64,000 nt of DNA, from positions 1 to 64,000 of the forward strand of contig NZ_ATLO01000028.1 in assembly GCF_000416235.1 (NCBI RefSeq). Direction: 5' to 3'. Below, piece after piece: positions 52,697-61,965 of this stretch. The notes beneath the pieces are model-generated. The model saw nothing but the letters and a program-made list of their open reading frames with translations, did no database searches and had not been told where the DNA came from. The number at the start of each line of letters is the position of its first letter. Position 1 is the stretch's first letter. A program made the translations under genes and the position numbers. This DNA is from Pseudomonas sp. CFII64 (lineage in GTDB: Bacteria > Pseudomonadota > Gammaproteobacteria > Pseudomonadales > Pseudomonadaceae).

Positions 52697-53416
52697 TCAG
52701 GTCAGACAGGCATCCGTGATGAGGTGGGTCAGCACCGCAATGTCGCGGGCTGCCTTCTGAATACCAAGCGGTCGATGATCGCGCGCCATTTGCGCCGCTA
52801 CTTCCTTCAATGAATCACCGGTTCGCATCACCTCGGATTTCATGACGTCCGCGACGGGTTCCAGGATGAGGCTTGCAATGTGTAAACGGAAAGCCTTTAC
52901 ACCGATGCCCGAGCCTGGAGCTGCAAGTTTATAGGGCAGTAACCGGGGAGCTTGTTCAGAGGGTTCAGCCGAGGTAAAACCCGCTTCGGCAGCTACCGAG
53001 GTGACCAGAAATATCCGGCCCCAGCCCCGCCCGCTCATGGCCTGGGCGAACAGTCCTGCCAGCGCCTCACTGTCCCGTGAAGAAGCTGATTGCCCGCCCT
53101 CTTTTTGAGCCTCGGACACATGAGCGAAATCGGTGGCACCTTGCCCAACTGCGTCACTGACCACGATGTCTATCGAGCCAGCCGAGTCCAGCAGTTGCTG
53201 CCTTCCCGATTCAGTCGCCAGATCACCGGTGATGGCGGTCGCCGTCACACCGGGAATTGCCAATTTCAAGCGTTCAACCGCCACCCCTGCAACAGCAGGG
53301 CTGCGATCATGAACGATAAGCTCTGCCTGCTGCTGAGCCAGCGCAACGGCAATGGCAAATCCAAGCCCGTCGCCTGAGTGGGTAATCAACGCTTTTTTGC
53401 CCGCAAGGGTCGACAT
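52697..53416 (-). CDS. Degenerate short-chain dehydrogenase-like protein
   Basis: The 239-residue protein has an altered nucleotide motif (ITHSGDGLGFAIAVALAQ) and a serine-containing VTSVAAEAGF strand. The expected YxxxK active site is missing; the region reads LLPYKLAAPGSG, with Tyr and Lys adjacent. The tail (VMKSEVMRTGDSLKEVAAQM) matches the intact SDR at 45928-46722. It is probably a catalytically impaired paralogue with binding or regulatory function, or a decaying gene. GGAGGA before ATG 53416 supports the start. Confidence 0.78.
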   Translation of the reverse strand: MSTLAGKKALITHSGDGLGFAIAVALAQQQAELIVHDRSPAVAGVAVERLKLAIPGVTATAITGDLATESGRQQLLDSAGSIDIVVSDAVGQGATDFAHVSEAQKEGGQSASSRDSEALAGLFAQAMSGRGWGRIFLVTSVAAEAGFTSAEPSEQAPRLLPYKLAAPGSGIGVKAFRLHIASLILEPVADVMKSEVMRTGDSLKEVAAQMARDHRPLGIQKAARDIAVLTHLITDACLT

Positions 53417-53588
53417 GCTGATCCTCCATACTGAGTGAGTGTCAGAGATGTCGCGCAACACGTTGCCGCGCACACAGCCGTGAGTACCACCATAGGGATC
53501 AGGTCCGGATAGATAAACCCTGAATCATTTGCTCAGTCACAACAGAACGGCGCCAATCCGGATAAAAGGACCAGCCCAGATAGCAGAT

Positions 53589-54476
53589 CTACGACAAGCG
53601 CATAGCCATGAACTCAACGAACGCCTTGATCTTGGGTAGCTGCTGACGGCTTGATGGCCAAAGAAGGCTGATGGTGCGATGGTCGTGAACGTAACGCTCC
53701 AAAACAGGGATCAAACGTCCTTGGGCGACGGCCTCTTCTACAAAAAAATCGGGTAGGCAGGCAATGCCCAATCCGGCCTCGGCCATCCCCAGCAGCGCCT
53801 CGATCGCATTTGCTGTTGCCGAAGTGGGTACGTCCACGCTGACGGGGTCGCCTTTCAGAACAAGCGGCCAAGGATCGAGTTTTCCGCTGGTGGGGTATCG
53901 ATAGCGCAGGCAAGAATGCATGGGGAGTTCCGACGGCCGGGCTGGAGTGCCTCGTTCCGAAAGGTATGACGGGGAAGCCACCAACCGATGGCTGTAGCCA
54001 TTGAGCCTGCGCCTGGTGAGTCGCGAATCCTCCACCTCACCGATGCGCATGACCGCATCAAATCCTTCTTCGATGACATTGACCAGCCTGTCACTGAATT
54101 CCAGCTCAAGTTCAACCTCAGGATAAGTCTGCTGAAAAGCAATCAAGTGCCCCATCAGGCTCATGCCCAATTGCGGCAGGCCCACTCTCAATTTACCCTG
54201 GGGTTTGCCAGCGGCCTGAGTGAGCTCACGCTTGGCAACTTCGAACTCGGCAAAAATCCGGTTGCAGCGTTCCAGAAACAGACTGCCCTCGGCAGTCAGG
54301 GTGATCGCCCGAGTTGAGCGATGAAACAGCCTCACCCCCAGGTCCTGCTCCAAGCGTGCGACAGCTTTTCCTACTGCCGATGACGACACGCCCGTCCGAC
54401 GACCCGCCTCGGTGAAACTGCGTGTTTGTGCAGCCTGAACGAATGCGCTGAGTGCGCCAAAGTGATCCATGTTCAA
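53589..54476 (-). CDS. LysR-family transcriptional regulator
   Basis: The 295-residue LysR protein has an HTH in GRRTGVSSSAVGKAVARLEQ and LFHRSTRAITLTAEG. It is divergent from the luciferase-like/TIM-barrel operon at 54627. A 21-base inverted repeat (AATTCCG-N7-CGGAATT, 54498-54518) in the gap is a strong candidate for its binding site. Confidence 0.87.
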   Translation of the reverse strand: MNMDHFGALSAFVQAAQTRSFTEAGRRTGVSSSAVGKAVARLEQDLGVRLFHRSTRAITLTAEGSLFLERCNRIFAEFEVAKRELTQAAGKPQGKLRVGLPQLGMSLMGHLIAFQQTYPEVELELEFSDRLVNVIEEGFDAVMRIGEVEDSRLTRRRLNGYSHRLVASPSYLSERGTPARPSELPMHSCLRYRYPTSGKLDPWPLVLKGDPVSVDVPTSATANAIEALLGMAEAGLGIACLPDFFVEEAVAQGRLIPVLERYVHDHRTISLLWPSSRQQLPKIKAFVEFMAMRLS

Positions 54477-54497
54477 CCTATATCTATGCGAGCATTT

Positions 54498-54518
54498 AAT
54501 TCCGGAATGATCGGAATT
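54498..54518. promoter_or_regulatory. Inverted repeat, candidate LysR operator
   Basis: AATTCCG and CGGAATT are perfect 7-bp arms around GAATGAT, 21 bases after the LysR start and 108 bases before the luciferase-like gene. Size and place suit a LysR site. Confidence 0.55.
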
Positions 54519-54626
54519 CTATCCTGTTTTTCTTTGCAGTCATCCCACTTATAGTCCTCGTCATAGCGAATTAGCGCCGTTGAATCTGGATGCATCACCG
54601 CATCCTTTTATGCGAGACCTTTTTGA

Positions 54627-55640
54627 ATGACATCCACAAACCCGCTCGACAGACTTACCCAGGAACTTGAGCAACACCGCGGCTACTCTCGGGTATTCCA
54701 GCCCGGTCATTTGACCTTCGGTTTTATCGCCCCGCTGGAAAGCTATCCCAATACCCCCGGTCCAAACTTGCAGGATCACCTTGCAATGGCCAGAAAAGTC
54801 GACGAGGCCGGATTCGCGGCCATCTGGCTGCGTGATGTGCCATTTTGGGACCCCACCTTCGGTGATGTCGGCCAAATTCTCGATCCGCTGATTTATGCCG
54901 GTTTTCTTGCTGGCGTCACTCGACAAATCACTATCGGTACTGCCGGTATTGTTCTTCCATTGCGAGATCCACTGATCGTTGCCAAGCAGGCAGCCAGTAT
55001 TGATCAGTTGCTGGGTGGCCGTTTTATTCTTGGCCTGGCTACCGGGGATCGCCCTATCGAATATCCGGCATTCGGCATTGAGTTCGAAAGCCGCGCCGCC
55101 CGCTTTCGCGATGCGCTGGCGCTGATTCGCGCGGCGACTGAGCAGCACTGGGCAAAGCATGCATCGCAGTTTTATGGGGCGCTTGATGGATCCATCGACC
55201 TGATCCCCAAACCGGTCGGCCCACGAATTCCCAACATTGTCATCGGTCAGTCGGGGCAGACCCTGGAGTGGATTGCCGAACACACCGACGGCATTTTGTC
55301 CTACATCTCAAACCCGGCACTCATGCCTCAGACCATTGAGCGCTGGCGTACTGCGTGCGGGGCAAACGGCTACAAGCCCTATGGCTACGGCACCCTGTTC
55401 GACCTTGATCGTGATCCTGATTGCCCCGTCCAGCCAGGGAGGGTATTGCGCGCAGGTCGCAACGCATTGATCGATCTCTGGAAACGCCAGCAGGACCAGG
55501 GTGTTGGACACGTTGCCCTGCATTTCAAGCCTCAGCGGCGCCACGCTTCAGAGGTCATCGACGAGTTAGGCGAATACCTCTTGCCACACTTCCCAAGCCT
55601 GTCGATACCCAATTCATCAAACCCGGAGATGCACCGATGA
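54627..55640 (+). CDS. Luciferase-like (LLM class) flavin-dependent oxidoreductase
   Basis: The 337-residue protein has the luciferase-like TIM-barrel pattern: AMARKVDEAGFAAIWLRDVPF, TRQITIGTAGIVLPLRDPL, and DQLLGGRFILGLATGDRP. Such enzymes use FMNH2 supplied by a partner reductase to oxygenate diverse substrates. Its stop overlaps the start of the next gene (ATGA), so it is translationally coupled to the first TIM-barrel isomerase-like protein. No flavin reductase lies in the operon. Confidence 0.85.
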   Translation: MTSTNPLDRLTQELEQHRGYSRVFQPGHLTFGFIAPLESYPNTPGPNLQDHLAMARKVDEAGFAAIWLRDVPFWDPTFGDVGQILDPLIYAGFLAGVTRQITIGTAGIVLPLRDPLIVAKQAASIDQLLGGRFILGLATGDRPIEYPAFGIEFESRAARFRDALALIRAATEQHWAKHASQFYGALDGSIDLIPKPVGPRIPNIVIGQSGQTLEWIAEHTDGILSYISNPALMPQTIERWRTACGANGYKPYGYGTLFDLDRDPDCPVQPGRVLRAGRNALIDLWKRQQDQGVGHVALHFKPQRRHASEVIDELGEYLLPHFPSLSIPNSSNPEMHR

Positions 55641-56437
55641 AACGGCCCCTCCATCACATGGATTTCATTTTTCAGACAGCCCTGGGCACTTATCCGCTGG
55701 CGGCTCAATGCGAGATGCTGGCTGAACTCGACTACCAGGGCCTGACCATGTCGGCGTGGAGCGAGAATCTGAAATCGATCCCGCTGATCAAGCCCCAATG
55801 GGGGCTGGATGTGGGCGCGGTCTACCTGATTTATCGCCCAGGGCTTGAGTCTTTCGTGACTAATGTCTTTGAAACCCTTGAAGGCTGCTCGACCATTGAA
55901 CTGGCGCTGCACTCAGGTGAAGAAGTCACCGACCGGGACCGCAGGATGCTGGAACACTTGCTGCCCATTTGCGAACGGCGCGGACTGAACATCGCCCTGT
56001 ACCACCATGCGCGATACGGCATGCAAACCACCTCTGAAGCCGTCGCGCTGTGTGAAGAGTTCAAGCACCCGCGCCTGAGTATCGTGTTCAACGGTTATCA
56101 CTGGTACGCCAATCAGGAAAAAGACCTGGAGCAACGACTCGACGCGCTTTGGCCATGGCTCAATCAGGTGAATATCGCCGGCTGCAGACGCTCGCCTTTG
56201 GGCTGGGGTGGCCTGGCAACCATCGAACCGCTGGATGAGGGGGAAATGGATAACTTCTTCTTGCTTGGTGCGTTGGAGCGTCGTGGTTTTGATGGGCGTG
56301 TGGGTGTTCTGGGCTGGGAAAGCATGGGCGGCGATGTCTACGGCAACCTGCGCCGATCAAAGATTGCATTCCGGGCCATGGAGCAGCGGCTCGCCGCCCA
56401 CCCTGAATGGGCAGTCCTGAATACTTTGCCCTACTAG
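55637..56437 (+). CDS. TIM-barrel sugar-isomerase-like protein, paralogue A
   Basis: The 266-residue protein has the xylose-isomerase-like (AP endonuclease 2) barrel order: CEMLAELDYQGLTMSAW, CSTIELALHSGE, RLSIVFNGYHWYAN and IEPLDEGEMDNFFLLGAL. By comparison with tagatose epimerase-type enzymes, Glu in IELAL and in IEPLD are kept, but the metal Asp is Asn (FNGYH) and the metal His appears replaced (VNIAGC). Catalysis may differ from ordinary isomerases. I chose ATG 55637 because it overlaps the upstream stop; a longer in-frame extension is not supported. Confidence 0.8.
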   Translation: MKRPLHHMDFIFQTALGTYPLAAQCEMLAELDYQGLTMSAWSENLKSIPLIKPQWGLDVGAVYLIYRPGLESFVTNVFETLEGCSTIELALHSGEEVTDRDRRMLEHLLPICERRGLNIALYHHARYGMQTTSEAVALCEEFKHPRLSIVFNGYHWYANQEKDLEQRLDALWPWLNQVNIAGCRRSPLGWGGLATIEPLDEGEMDNFFLLGALERRGFDGRVGVLGWESMGGDVYGNLRRSKIAFRAMEQRLAAHPEWAVLNTLPY

Positions 56438-56453
56438 GCGCGGGAGACAATTA

Positions 56454-57260
56454 ATGGCTCATCCAATCCATGCGCTGGACTCCTTCTTCTACTCATCAAT
56501 GGGGGTCTACGAGTTCCAGACACAATGCGAGATGCTGGCGGAGCTGGGCTATGACGGAATCACCGTTTCAGCCTGGGGAGGTACCCCCCTCACTGATCTG
56601 ACATTACTGCCCAGCGTGAAAGCCAACCACGGCCTGAAAGTGGATGCGCTCTATACCGTGCTGCACGAGGGACGCAATGACGCCGTACTGCGACGCATCG
56701 TGGAAACCATCGAGGGCGTAGAGCTTATCGAGTTGGCGGTACAGACGTCAGTCAACGGCAGTGCCGCGATCCTGGGTTTTATCGAATCGCTTTTGCCCAT
56801 TGCCGAGCGCCGCGGATTGCGCATTGCGCTCTATCCGCACCTGCATCACGTGACCCAGACCACCACTGAGGTTGTGCAAATCTGCGAGCACTTCAACCAT
56901 CCCCGACTGGGCGCATCGTTCAACGGCTATCACTGGTACGCGAGCCAGGAAGGTGAACTTGAAAAGCGTCTGCAGGCGATGAAGCCCTGGCTCATGCAAG
57001 TAGTGACTTCCGGTAGCGCACTCTCACAGCTTGGCTGGGGTGGCGTAGCCACCATGGAACCGCTGGATCGCGGCGAAATGGACAACTTCGCGCTGATCGC
57101 CGCACTGGACCGCATTGGTTACGCCGGCAGTATTGGCGTGCTTGGCTGGGATTACGGTGGAGACATCTACCTGAAGCTGCAGCGGTGCCTGAGCGCGCTC
57201 AAAGATATCGACCGACGCCTGGACGCCCATCCGGGCTGGGCCGCCTTCCCGTTGAAATAA
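56454..57260 (+). CDS. TIM-barrel sugar-isomerase-like protein, paralogue B
   Basis: The 268-residue protein is clearly related to the preceding one (both have QCEMLAEL, FNGYHWYA, QLGWGGVATMEPLD/LGWGGLATIEPLD and a VLGWD/VLGWE strand). It carries the same Asn in FNGYH and a QVVTSGS in place of the usual metal-His strand. The two sit in tandem with a 16-base gap, suggesting duplication followed by specialisation or a heteromer. Substrate unknown. Confidence 0.8.
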   Translation: MAHPIHALDSFFYSSMGVYEFQTQCEMLAELGYDGITVSAWGGTPLTDLTLLPSVKANHGLKVDALYTVLHEGRNDAVLRRIVETIEGVELIELAVQTSVNGSAAILGFIESLLPIAERRGLRIALYPHLHHVTQTTTEVVQICEHFNHPRLGASFNGYHWYASQEGELEKRLQAMKPWLMQVVTSGSALSQLGWGGVATMEPLDRGEMDNFALIAALDRIGYAGSIGVLGWDYGGDIYLKLQRCLSALKDIDRRLDAHPGWAAFPLK

Positions 57261-57300
57261 CGCGCTCGCCCTTCCCTAACACCTTATACAGGAGCAGCCC

Positions 57301-58278
57301 ATGACGGCGCTTTCAGTTCTTGACCTCATGATGATTGGCGACGGCAAAACCTTCGCCCACACCGTCGATGAAGCCGCTACCTTGGCTCGGCACGTTGAAA
57401 AACATGGCTATAAACGGTATTGGGTAGCAGAGCACCACGACCTGCCGGGCATTGCCTCTTCGGCCACAACGTTGTTGATCCAGCACCTCGCCGCCGCGAC
57501 CAGCACGTTGCGCGTAGGCTCAGGCGGCATCATGTTACCCAACCATTCGATACTCAGCATTGCCGAGCAATTCGGCACTCTGGACACCCTGTTCCCGGGT
57601 CGTATCGACCTGGGTGTCGGCCGAGCGCCCGGGTCCGCAGGTCCTGCTATTCGCGCATTGCGGGGCGATGCCAGCGAACGGGATTTCGAACAAGACATCC
57701 AGGAGCTTGCAGATTATCTGGCAGACGAAGGCCGCCAGCCGGTCCGGGCGATACCAGGTAATCACAGTCTGCCGATCTGGTTATTGGGCTCCAGCCCCAA
57801 CAGCGCAGATCTGGCTGCCCGACGGGGCATGCCCTACGCGTTTGCCTCACACTTCGCACCGCGCTTTCTGATGGACGCAATCGCGCACTATCGGGCGAAT
57901 TTCCAACCGTCATCGACGCTAAAGCAGCCTTACGTAATCGCCGGTGCCAACGTGTTCGCAGCAGCAACCCGCGGCGAAGCTGAATACCTGGCCAGCTCTC
58001 ACCGTCAATGGGTGAGCAGGCTCTATGCTGGCAAACCTGGCCCGCTGCCTAAGCCCGTCGAAGGCTACATGGAGGGACTTTCTGATTTTGAACGACATAA
58101 CCTCGCACAGGCGATGTCATGTACTGCGGTCGGCGACCAAGAAGATGTGGGCAGTTGGTTGCGTGAGTTCATCGCGACGACTCAGGCAGATGAAATAATC
58201 ATTGATGCCCGGATCTACGACGGTGCGGCACGCTGTACTTCCTACGAGATTGCCGCTGAATCGATCGCTGACGACTGA
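57301..58278 (+). CDS. Luciferase-like flavin-dependent monooxygenase, MsnO8-type
   Basis: The 325-residue protein belongs to the MsnO8/alkanal-monooxygenase-like group: SVLDLMMIGDG, HGYKRYWVAEHHDLPGIASS, VGSGGIMLPNHSILSIAEQF and FPGRIDLGVGRAPGSAGP. It is the second luciferase-like enzyme of the operon, 40 bases after paralogue B. A shared pathway of two flavin oxygenations with barrel proteins is likely, but the substrate cannot be seen. Confidence 0.86.
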   Translation: MTALSVLDLMMIGDGKTFAHTVDEAATLARHVEKHGYKRYWVAEHHDLPGIASSATTLLIQHLAAATSTLRVGSGGIMLPNHSILSIAEQFGTLDTLFPGRIDLGVGRAPGSAGPAIRALRGDASERDFEQDIQELADYLADEGRQPVRAIPGNHSLPIWLLGSSPNSADLAARRGMPYAFASHFAPRFLMDAIAHYRANFQPSSTLKQPYVIAGANVFAAATRGEAEYLASSHRQWVSRLYAGKPGPLPKPVEGYMEGLSDFERHNLAQAMSCTAVGDQEDVGSWLREFIATTQADEIIIDARIYDGAARCTSYEIAAESIADD

Positions 58279-58327
58279 TTAACCGAGCCTCTCCCAGACC
58301 CAGAGCCTCACCCTTCGAGAGCGTCCC

Positions 58328-58675
58328 ATGGCACACAATACAGAGCAGAATTCGACACAAACCCAGCAATTCGATGCCTGCATCAGAGCAATTTCCCATC
58401 CCCTCAGGCGTCAGATTCTGGTCTGGCTGAAGGATCCACAACTGTATTTTCCAGACCAGACGTATGGTCAGGATTTCGGAGTGTGCTTTGGCCAGGTAAC
58501 CCTCAGATGCAGCCTGTCTCAATCGACCGTGTCAGTGCACATGGATTCGCTTAAAAGATCCGGACTGATCAATCTGAACAAAAAAGGAAATGTTCATTTC
58601 TACCACCGAAATGAAAACGCGATCCAAACCTTCAAACAACTGCTCACTGCGCATTTACAAGGTGAACACTTCTGA
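58328..58675 (+). CDS. ArsR/SmtB-like winged-helix regulator
   Basis: The 115-residue protein has an ArsR-type wHTH (ISHPLRRQILVWLKDP, then CSLSQSTVSVHMDSLKRSGLI). An insertion carries FPDQTYGQDFGVCFGQ, not a usual metal site. It follows the MsnO8-like gene by 49 bases and may be part of the operon as a local regulator. Ligand unknown; non-metal ArsR members sense redox state or small molecules. Confidence 0.83.
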   Translation: MAHNTEQNSTQTQQFDACIRAISHPLRRQILVWLKDPQLYFPDQTYGQDFGVCFGQVTLRCSLSQSTVSVHMDSLKRSGLINLNKKGNVHFYHRNENAIQTFKQLLTAHLQGEHF

Positions 58676-58811
58676 ATAGCTCAGCCACCGCTGATTTTAG
58701 AAGTATCGATTTTCTTGAAGATAACCCGCTGATTATTGACGCATAAATCGTTGTGGCGCTTGAGACAATTGAATAAGCAACGATCCAAATTCGTCTCGCA
58801 ATGGGTATCTC

Positions 58812-59291
58812 ATGAAAACACTTATTCGTATCGCGGCCATTGTGCCGTGCATTTATGCAGGCTCAATGTTTGCCGCTCCAGCGCCAAGCAAACCGGCGAT
58901 CACATTATCTGCGGCAAAGCTCGCGGTTGCCTCCGCCGGGGAGGACTCGCAGCAACGCAAGGCTCCATTTGTTATCAGTGTCGTCGACGATGGTGGGCAT
59001 CTGATTTATCTGGAACGCACCGACGGTGTGCCCAGCGCCATGGTTGAAGCCTCAATCATGAAAGCTAAAACGGCCGCCGGTTATGGGGTGACGACTAAAG
59101 CACTTGAGCAGCAGATTCTTGAGGGCCACCCAGGCTTCAGCAACTTGCCAGGCAGCTTGCCCATGGAGGGCGGCGTACCTGTGATGATCAATGGACAGCT
59201 GGCCGGTGCCATCGGTGTGGCAGGTGGTTTATCACCCGATGATGGAGCCTTTGCTCAAAAGGCGGCGGCCGTTCTATCCAACGCAAACTGA
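58812..59291 (+). CDS. GlcG/HbpS-family haem- or cofactor-binding protein, exported
   Basis: The 159-residue protein has a signal peptide (IAAIVPCIYAGSMFAAPA) and then the GlcG/HbpS core: AKLAVASAGEDSQQRKAPFVISVVDDGGHLIYLERTDG (overlapping segments), GHPGFSNLPGSLPMEGGVPV, and QLAGAIGVAGGLSPDDGAFAQKAAAVL. HbpS-like proteins bind haem; others are encoded beside oxidoreductases and flavoproteins. Role here unknown. Confidence 0.82.
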   Translation: MKTLIRIAAIVPCIYAGSMFAAPAPSKPAITLSAAKLAVASAGEDSQQRKAPFVISVVDDGGHLIYLERTDGVPSAMVEASIMKAKTAAGYGVTTKALEQQILEGHPGFSNLPGSLPMEGGVPVMINGQLAGAIGVAGGLSPDDGAFAQKAAAVLSNAN

Positions 59292-59719
59292 TCACCTGCC
59301 ATATTCCAGGGGCTTTGCGGCGACCTGGTTTTATTTCTTTTTGTTTCACCGGCGTCACACGCCTCCACATCTGCACTTTTACAGCCGTTGCCGGGACCCT
59401 GTGTACACGGCCTGAAGCCGCCTTCGACGGGGCTTGTGCGGTCGTCTGAGAACCTCCTCAGCACTTCGATTGCAAACAGAACGACGGGAGTCTCGAACTC
59501 CTTCGGCTGTTTTTGCCCTCGGTTTTCAGGGCTAAGCTCCTTGGCACCTGATCAAACGAATATGAGAACCCAGCCGCCGCAAGCCCCTGCGACAGCAAGA
59601 CACAGGCATTTATATATACTCCCCACCAGTATGTGCATATACTCCCCACCAGTACCTAGAGATACCCCCTACCAGTACCCGTGTACAATTCGATTCTCGT
59701 ACACACCTGGAGAATATGA
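59292..59719. promoter_or_regulatory. Intergenic region and promoter of the frmR operon
   Basis: These 428 bases have no supported gene. The right end holds three tandem operator-like repeats (59616-59678) and the frmR ribosome site (GGAGAA, 59709-59714). The left part shows nothing recognisable. Confidence 0.55.
59616..59678. promoter_or_regulatory. Three tandem FrmR operator-like repeats
   Basis: Three 17-base copies at 59616-59632, 59639-59655 and 59662-59678 follow the pattern ATAC(T/C)CCC(C)(A/T)ACCAGTA(T/C). They are spaced exactly 23 bases apart. C-tract elements flanked by TA-rich arms are known FrmR/CsoR-family operators. The last copy ends 41 bases before the frmR start. Confidence 0.75.
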
Positions 59720-59995
59720 ATGCCCCATTCACCTGCTGAGAAAAAACGCGTACTGGGAAGAGTTCGGCGCGTCAGAGGACAACTGGATGCCCTCGAAGCG
59801 GCACTTGAAAAGGGCTCCGAATGCGGCCCGGTCCTGCAACAGATTGCCGCCATACGCGGAGCTGTGAACGGGTTGATGGCCGGGGTTCTGGAAAGCCATC
59901 TCAGAGAAGAATTTACCAATCTAGTAGAAACGACCGAGGCGCAGCGCTCGTCGATTGATGAAGTGGTTTCGTTGGTGCGCACGTACCTTAAATAG
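59720..59995 (+). CDS. frmR: Formaldehyde-sensing repressor FrmR
   Basis: This is a 91-residue CsoR/RcnR-family helical repressor with Pro2, Cys35, His60 and Glu64, the residues of formaldehyde-responsive FrmR (Pro2 and Cys35 are crosslinked by formaldehyde; Glu64 marks it off from the metal sensor RcnR, which has His there). It heads the frmA/gfa operon and lies next to three operator-like repeats. GGAGAA 5 bases before ATG 59720 supports the start. Confidence 0.9.
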   Translation: MPHSPAEKKRVLGRVRRVRGQLDALEAALEKGSECGPVLQQIAAIRGAVNGLMAGVLESHLREEFTNLVETTEAQRSSIDEVVSLVRTYLK

Positions 59996-60040
59996 CCGCT
60001 TTACTCTGATATCGGCGCGGCTTACTGCCTTGGTCAATGA

Positions 60041-61174
<1,134 letters not shown>

Positions 61175-61185
61175 TGCAGTTCCTG

Positions 61186-61207
61186 TTCTGGGGCGATTGC
61201 CCCGGAA
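61186..61207 (+). other. Intercistronic hairpin between frmA and gfa
   Basis: TTCTGGGGC and GCCCCGGAA form a 9-bp stem (one G-T pair) with a GATT loop just after frmA. No T-run follows. It probably stabilises or partly attenuates the transcript. Confidence 0.4.
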
Positions 61208-61243
61208 CTCATTCCAAATCACCCATCGATCTGGAGATACACC

Positions 61244-61816
61244 GTGAGCGAAGTAAAACTTCATCCCGTGCTGGATAACGGCATCAAACCGGCTGCTGCC
61301 GATTTCGCAGGCGGCACTCTGCAGTGCCTGTGCTCGACCAATAAGGTTGAGGTAAAAATCGACGCGCAGACCCTGCATAACCACGCTTGTGGCTGCAGCA
61401 AGTGCTGGAAACCAGCGGGCGCCAAATTTGCCGTCATCGCTGTCGTACCACGCGACAAAGTCAGCGTTACCGCCAACGCGGCGAAACTGGCCATTGTTGA
61501 TGAAAGCGCAACCATCCAGCGTCATGCCTGCAAAGACTGTGGGGCACACTTGTATGGCCGCATCGAAAACCAGAACCATGCTTTCCATGGCCTGGACTTC
61601 GTACACACCGAACTGTCTCCTCAGACCGGTTGGGCCGCTCCTGGCTTTGCCGCGTTCGTATCGTCGGTTATTGAAACGGGCACCCCGCCAACTGAAATGG
61701 ACGCTATCCGCGCTCGCTTCAACGCCATTGGTCTGCCGCCTTACGACTGCCTTTCCCCGGCACTGATGGATGCTCTGGCTGCACACGTCGCGAAGCAAAA
61801 CGGTGTTCTCAAGTAA
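61244..61816 (+). CDS. gfa: Glutathione-dependent formaldehyde-activating enzyme
   Basis: The 190-residue Gfa protein has the zinc cysteines at Cys28, Cys30, Cys49, Cys51, Cys54, Cys96 and Cys99 ([21 protein letters not shown]), matching the family's two-zinc layout. It is thought to promote formation of S-hydroxymethylglutathione from glutathione and formaldehyde, the FrmA substrate. It ends at a strong terminator. Confidence 0.93.
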   Translation: MSEVKLHPVLDNGIKPAAADFAGGTLQCLCSTNKVEVKIDAQTLHNHACGCSKCWKPAGAKFAVIAVVPRDKVSVTANAAKLAIVDESATIQRHACKDCGAHLYGRIENQNHAFHGLDFVHTELSPQTGWAAPGFAAFVSSVIETGTPPTEMDAIRARFNAIGLPPYDCLSPALMDALAAHVAKQNGVLK

Positions 61817-61882
61817 TACTGAGTTAATTCAGCCTTATTGATACCGCTGTTCTTCAACAGTACCCAGTACTGTTGGCTGTAC

Positions 61883-61915
61883 CCGTTCGCCTGTTGAAAA
61901 CATACAGGCGAACGG
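61883..61915 (+). terminator. Rho-independent terminator after gfa
   Basis: CCGTTCGCCTGT and ACAGGCGAACGG make a perfect 12-bp stem with a 9-base loop, followed by a T-rich stretch (to about 61936). It ends the frmR-frmA-gfa operon. Confidence 0.85.
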
Positions 61916-61965
61916 TTGTTACCTTTTATTTTTTCCAAAATTCACACTTTTATTTGAGAGTACAT

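Noticed and set aside
59388..59867. Plus-strand frame of 159 codons across the frmR promoter
   Set aside because: It runs through the operator repeats and into frmR in another frame; no protein-like features.
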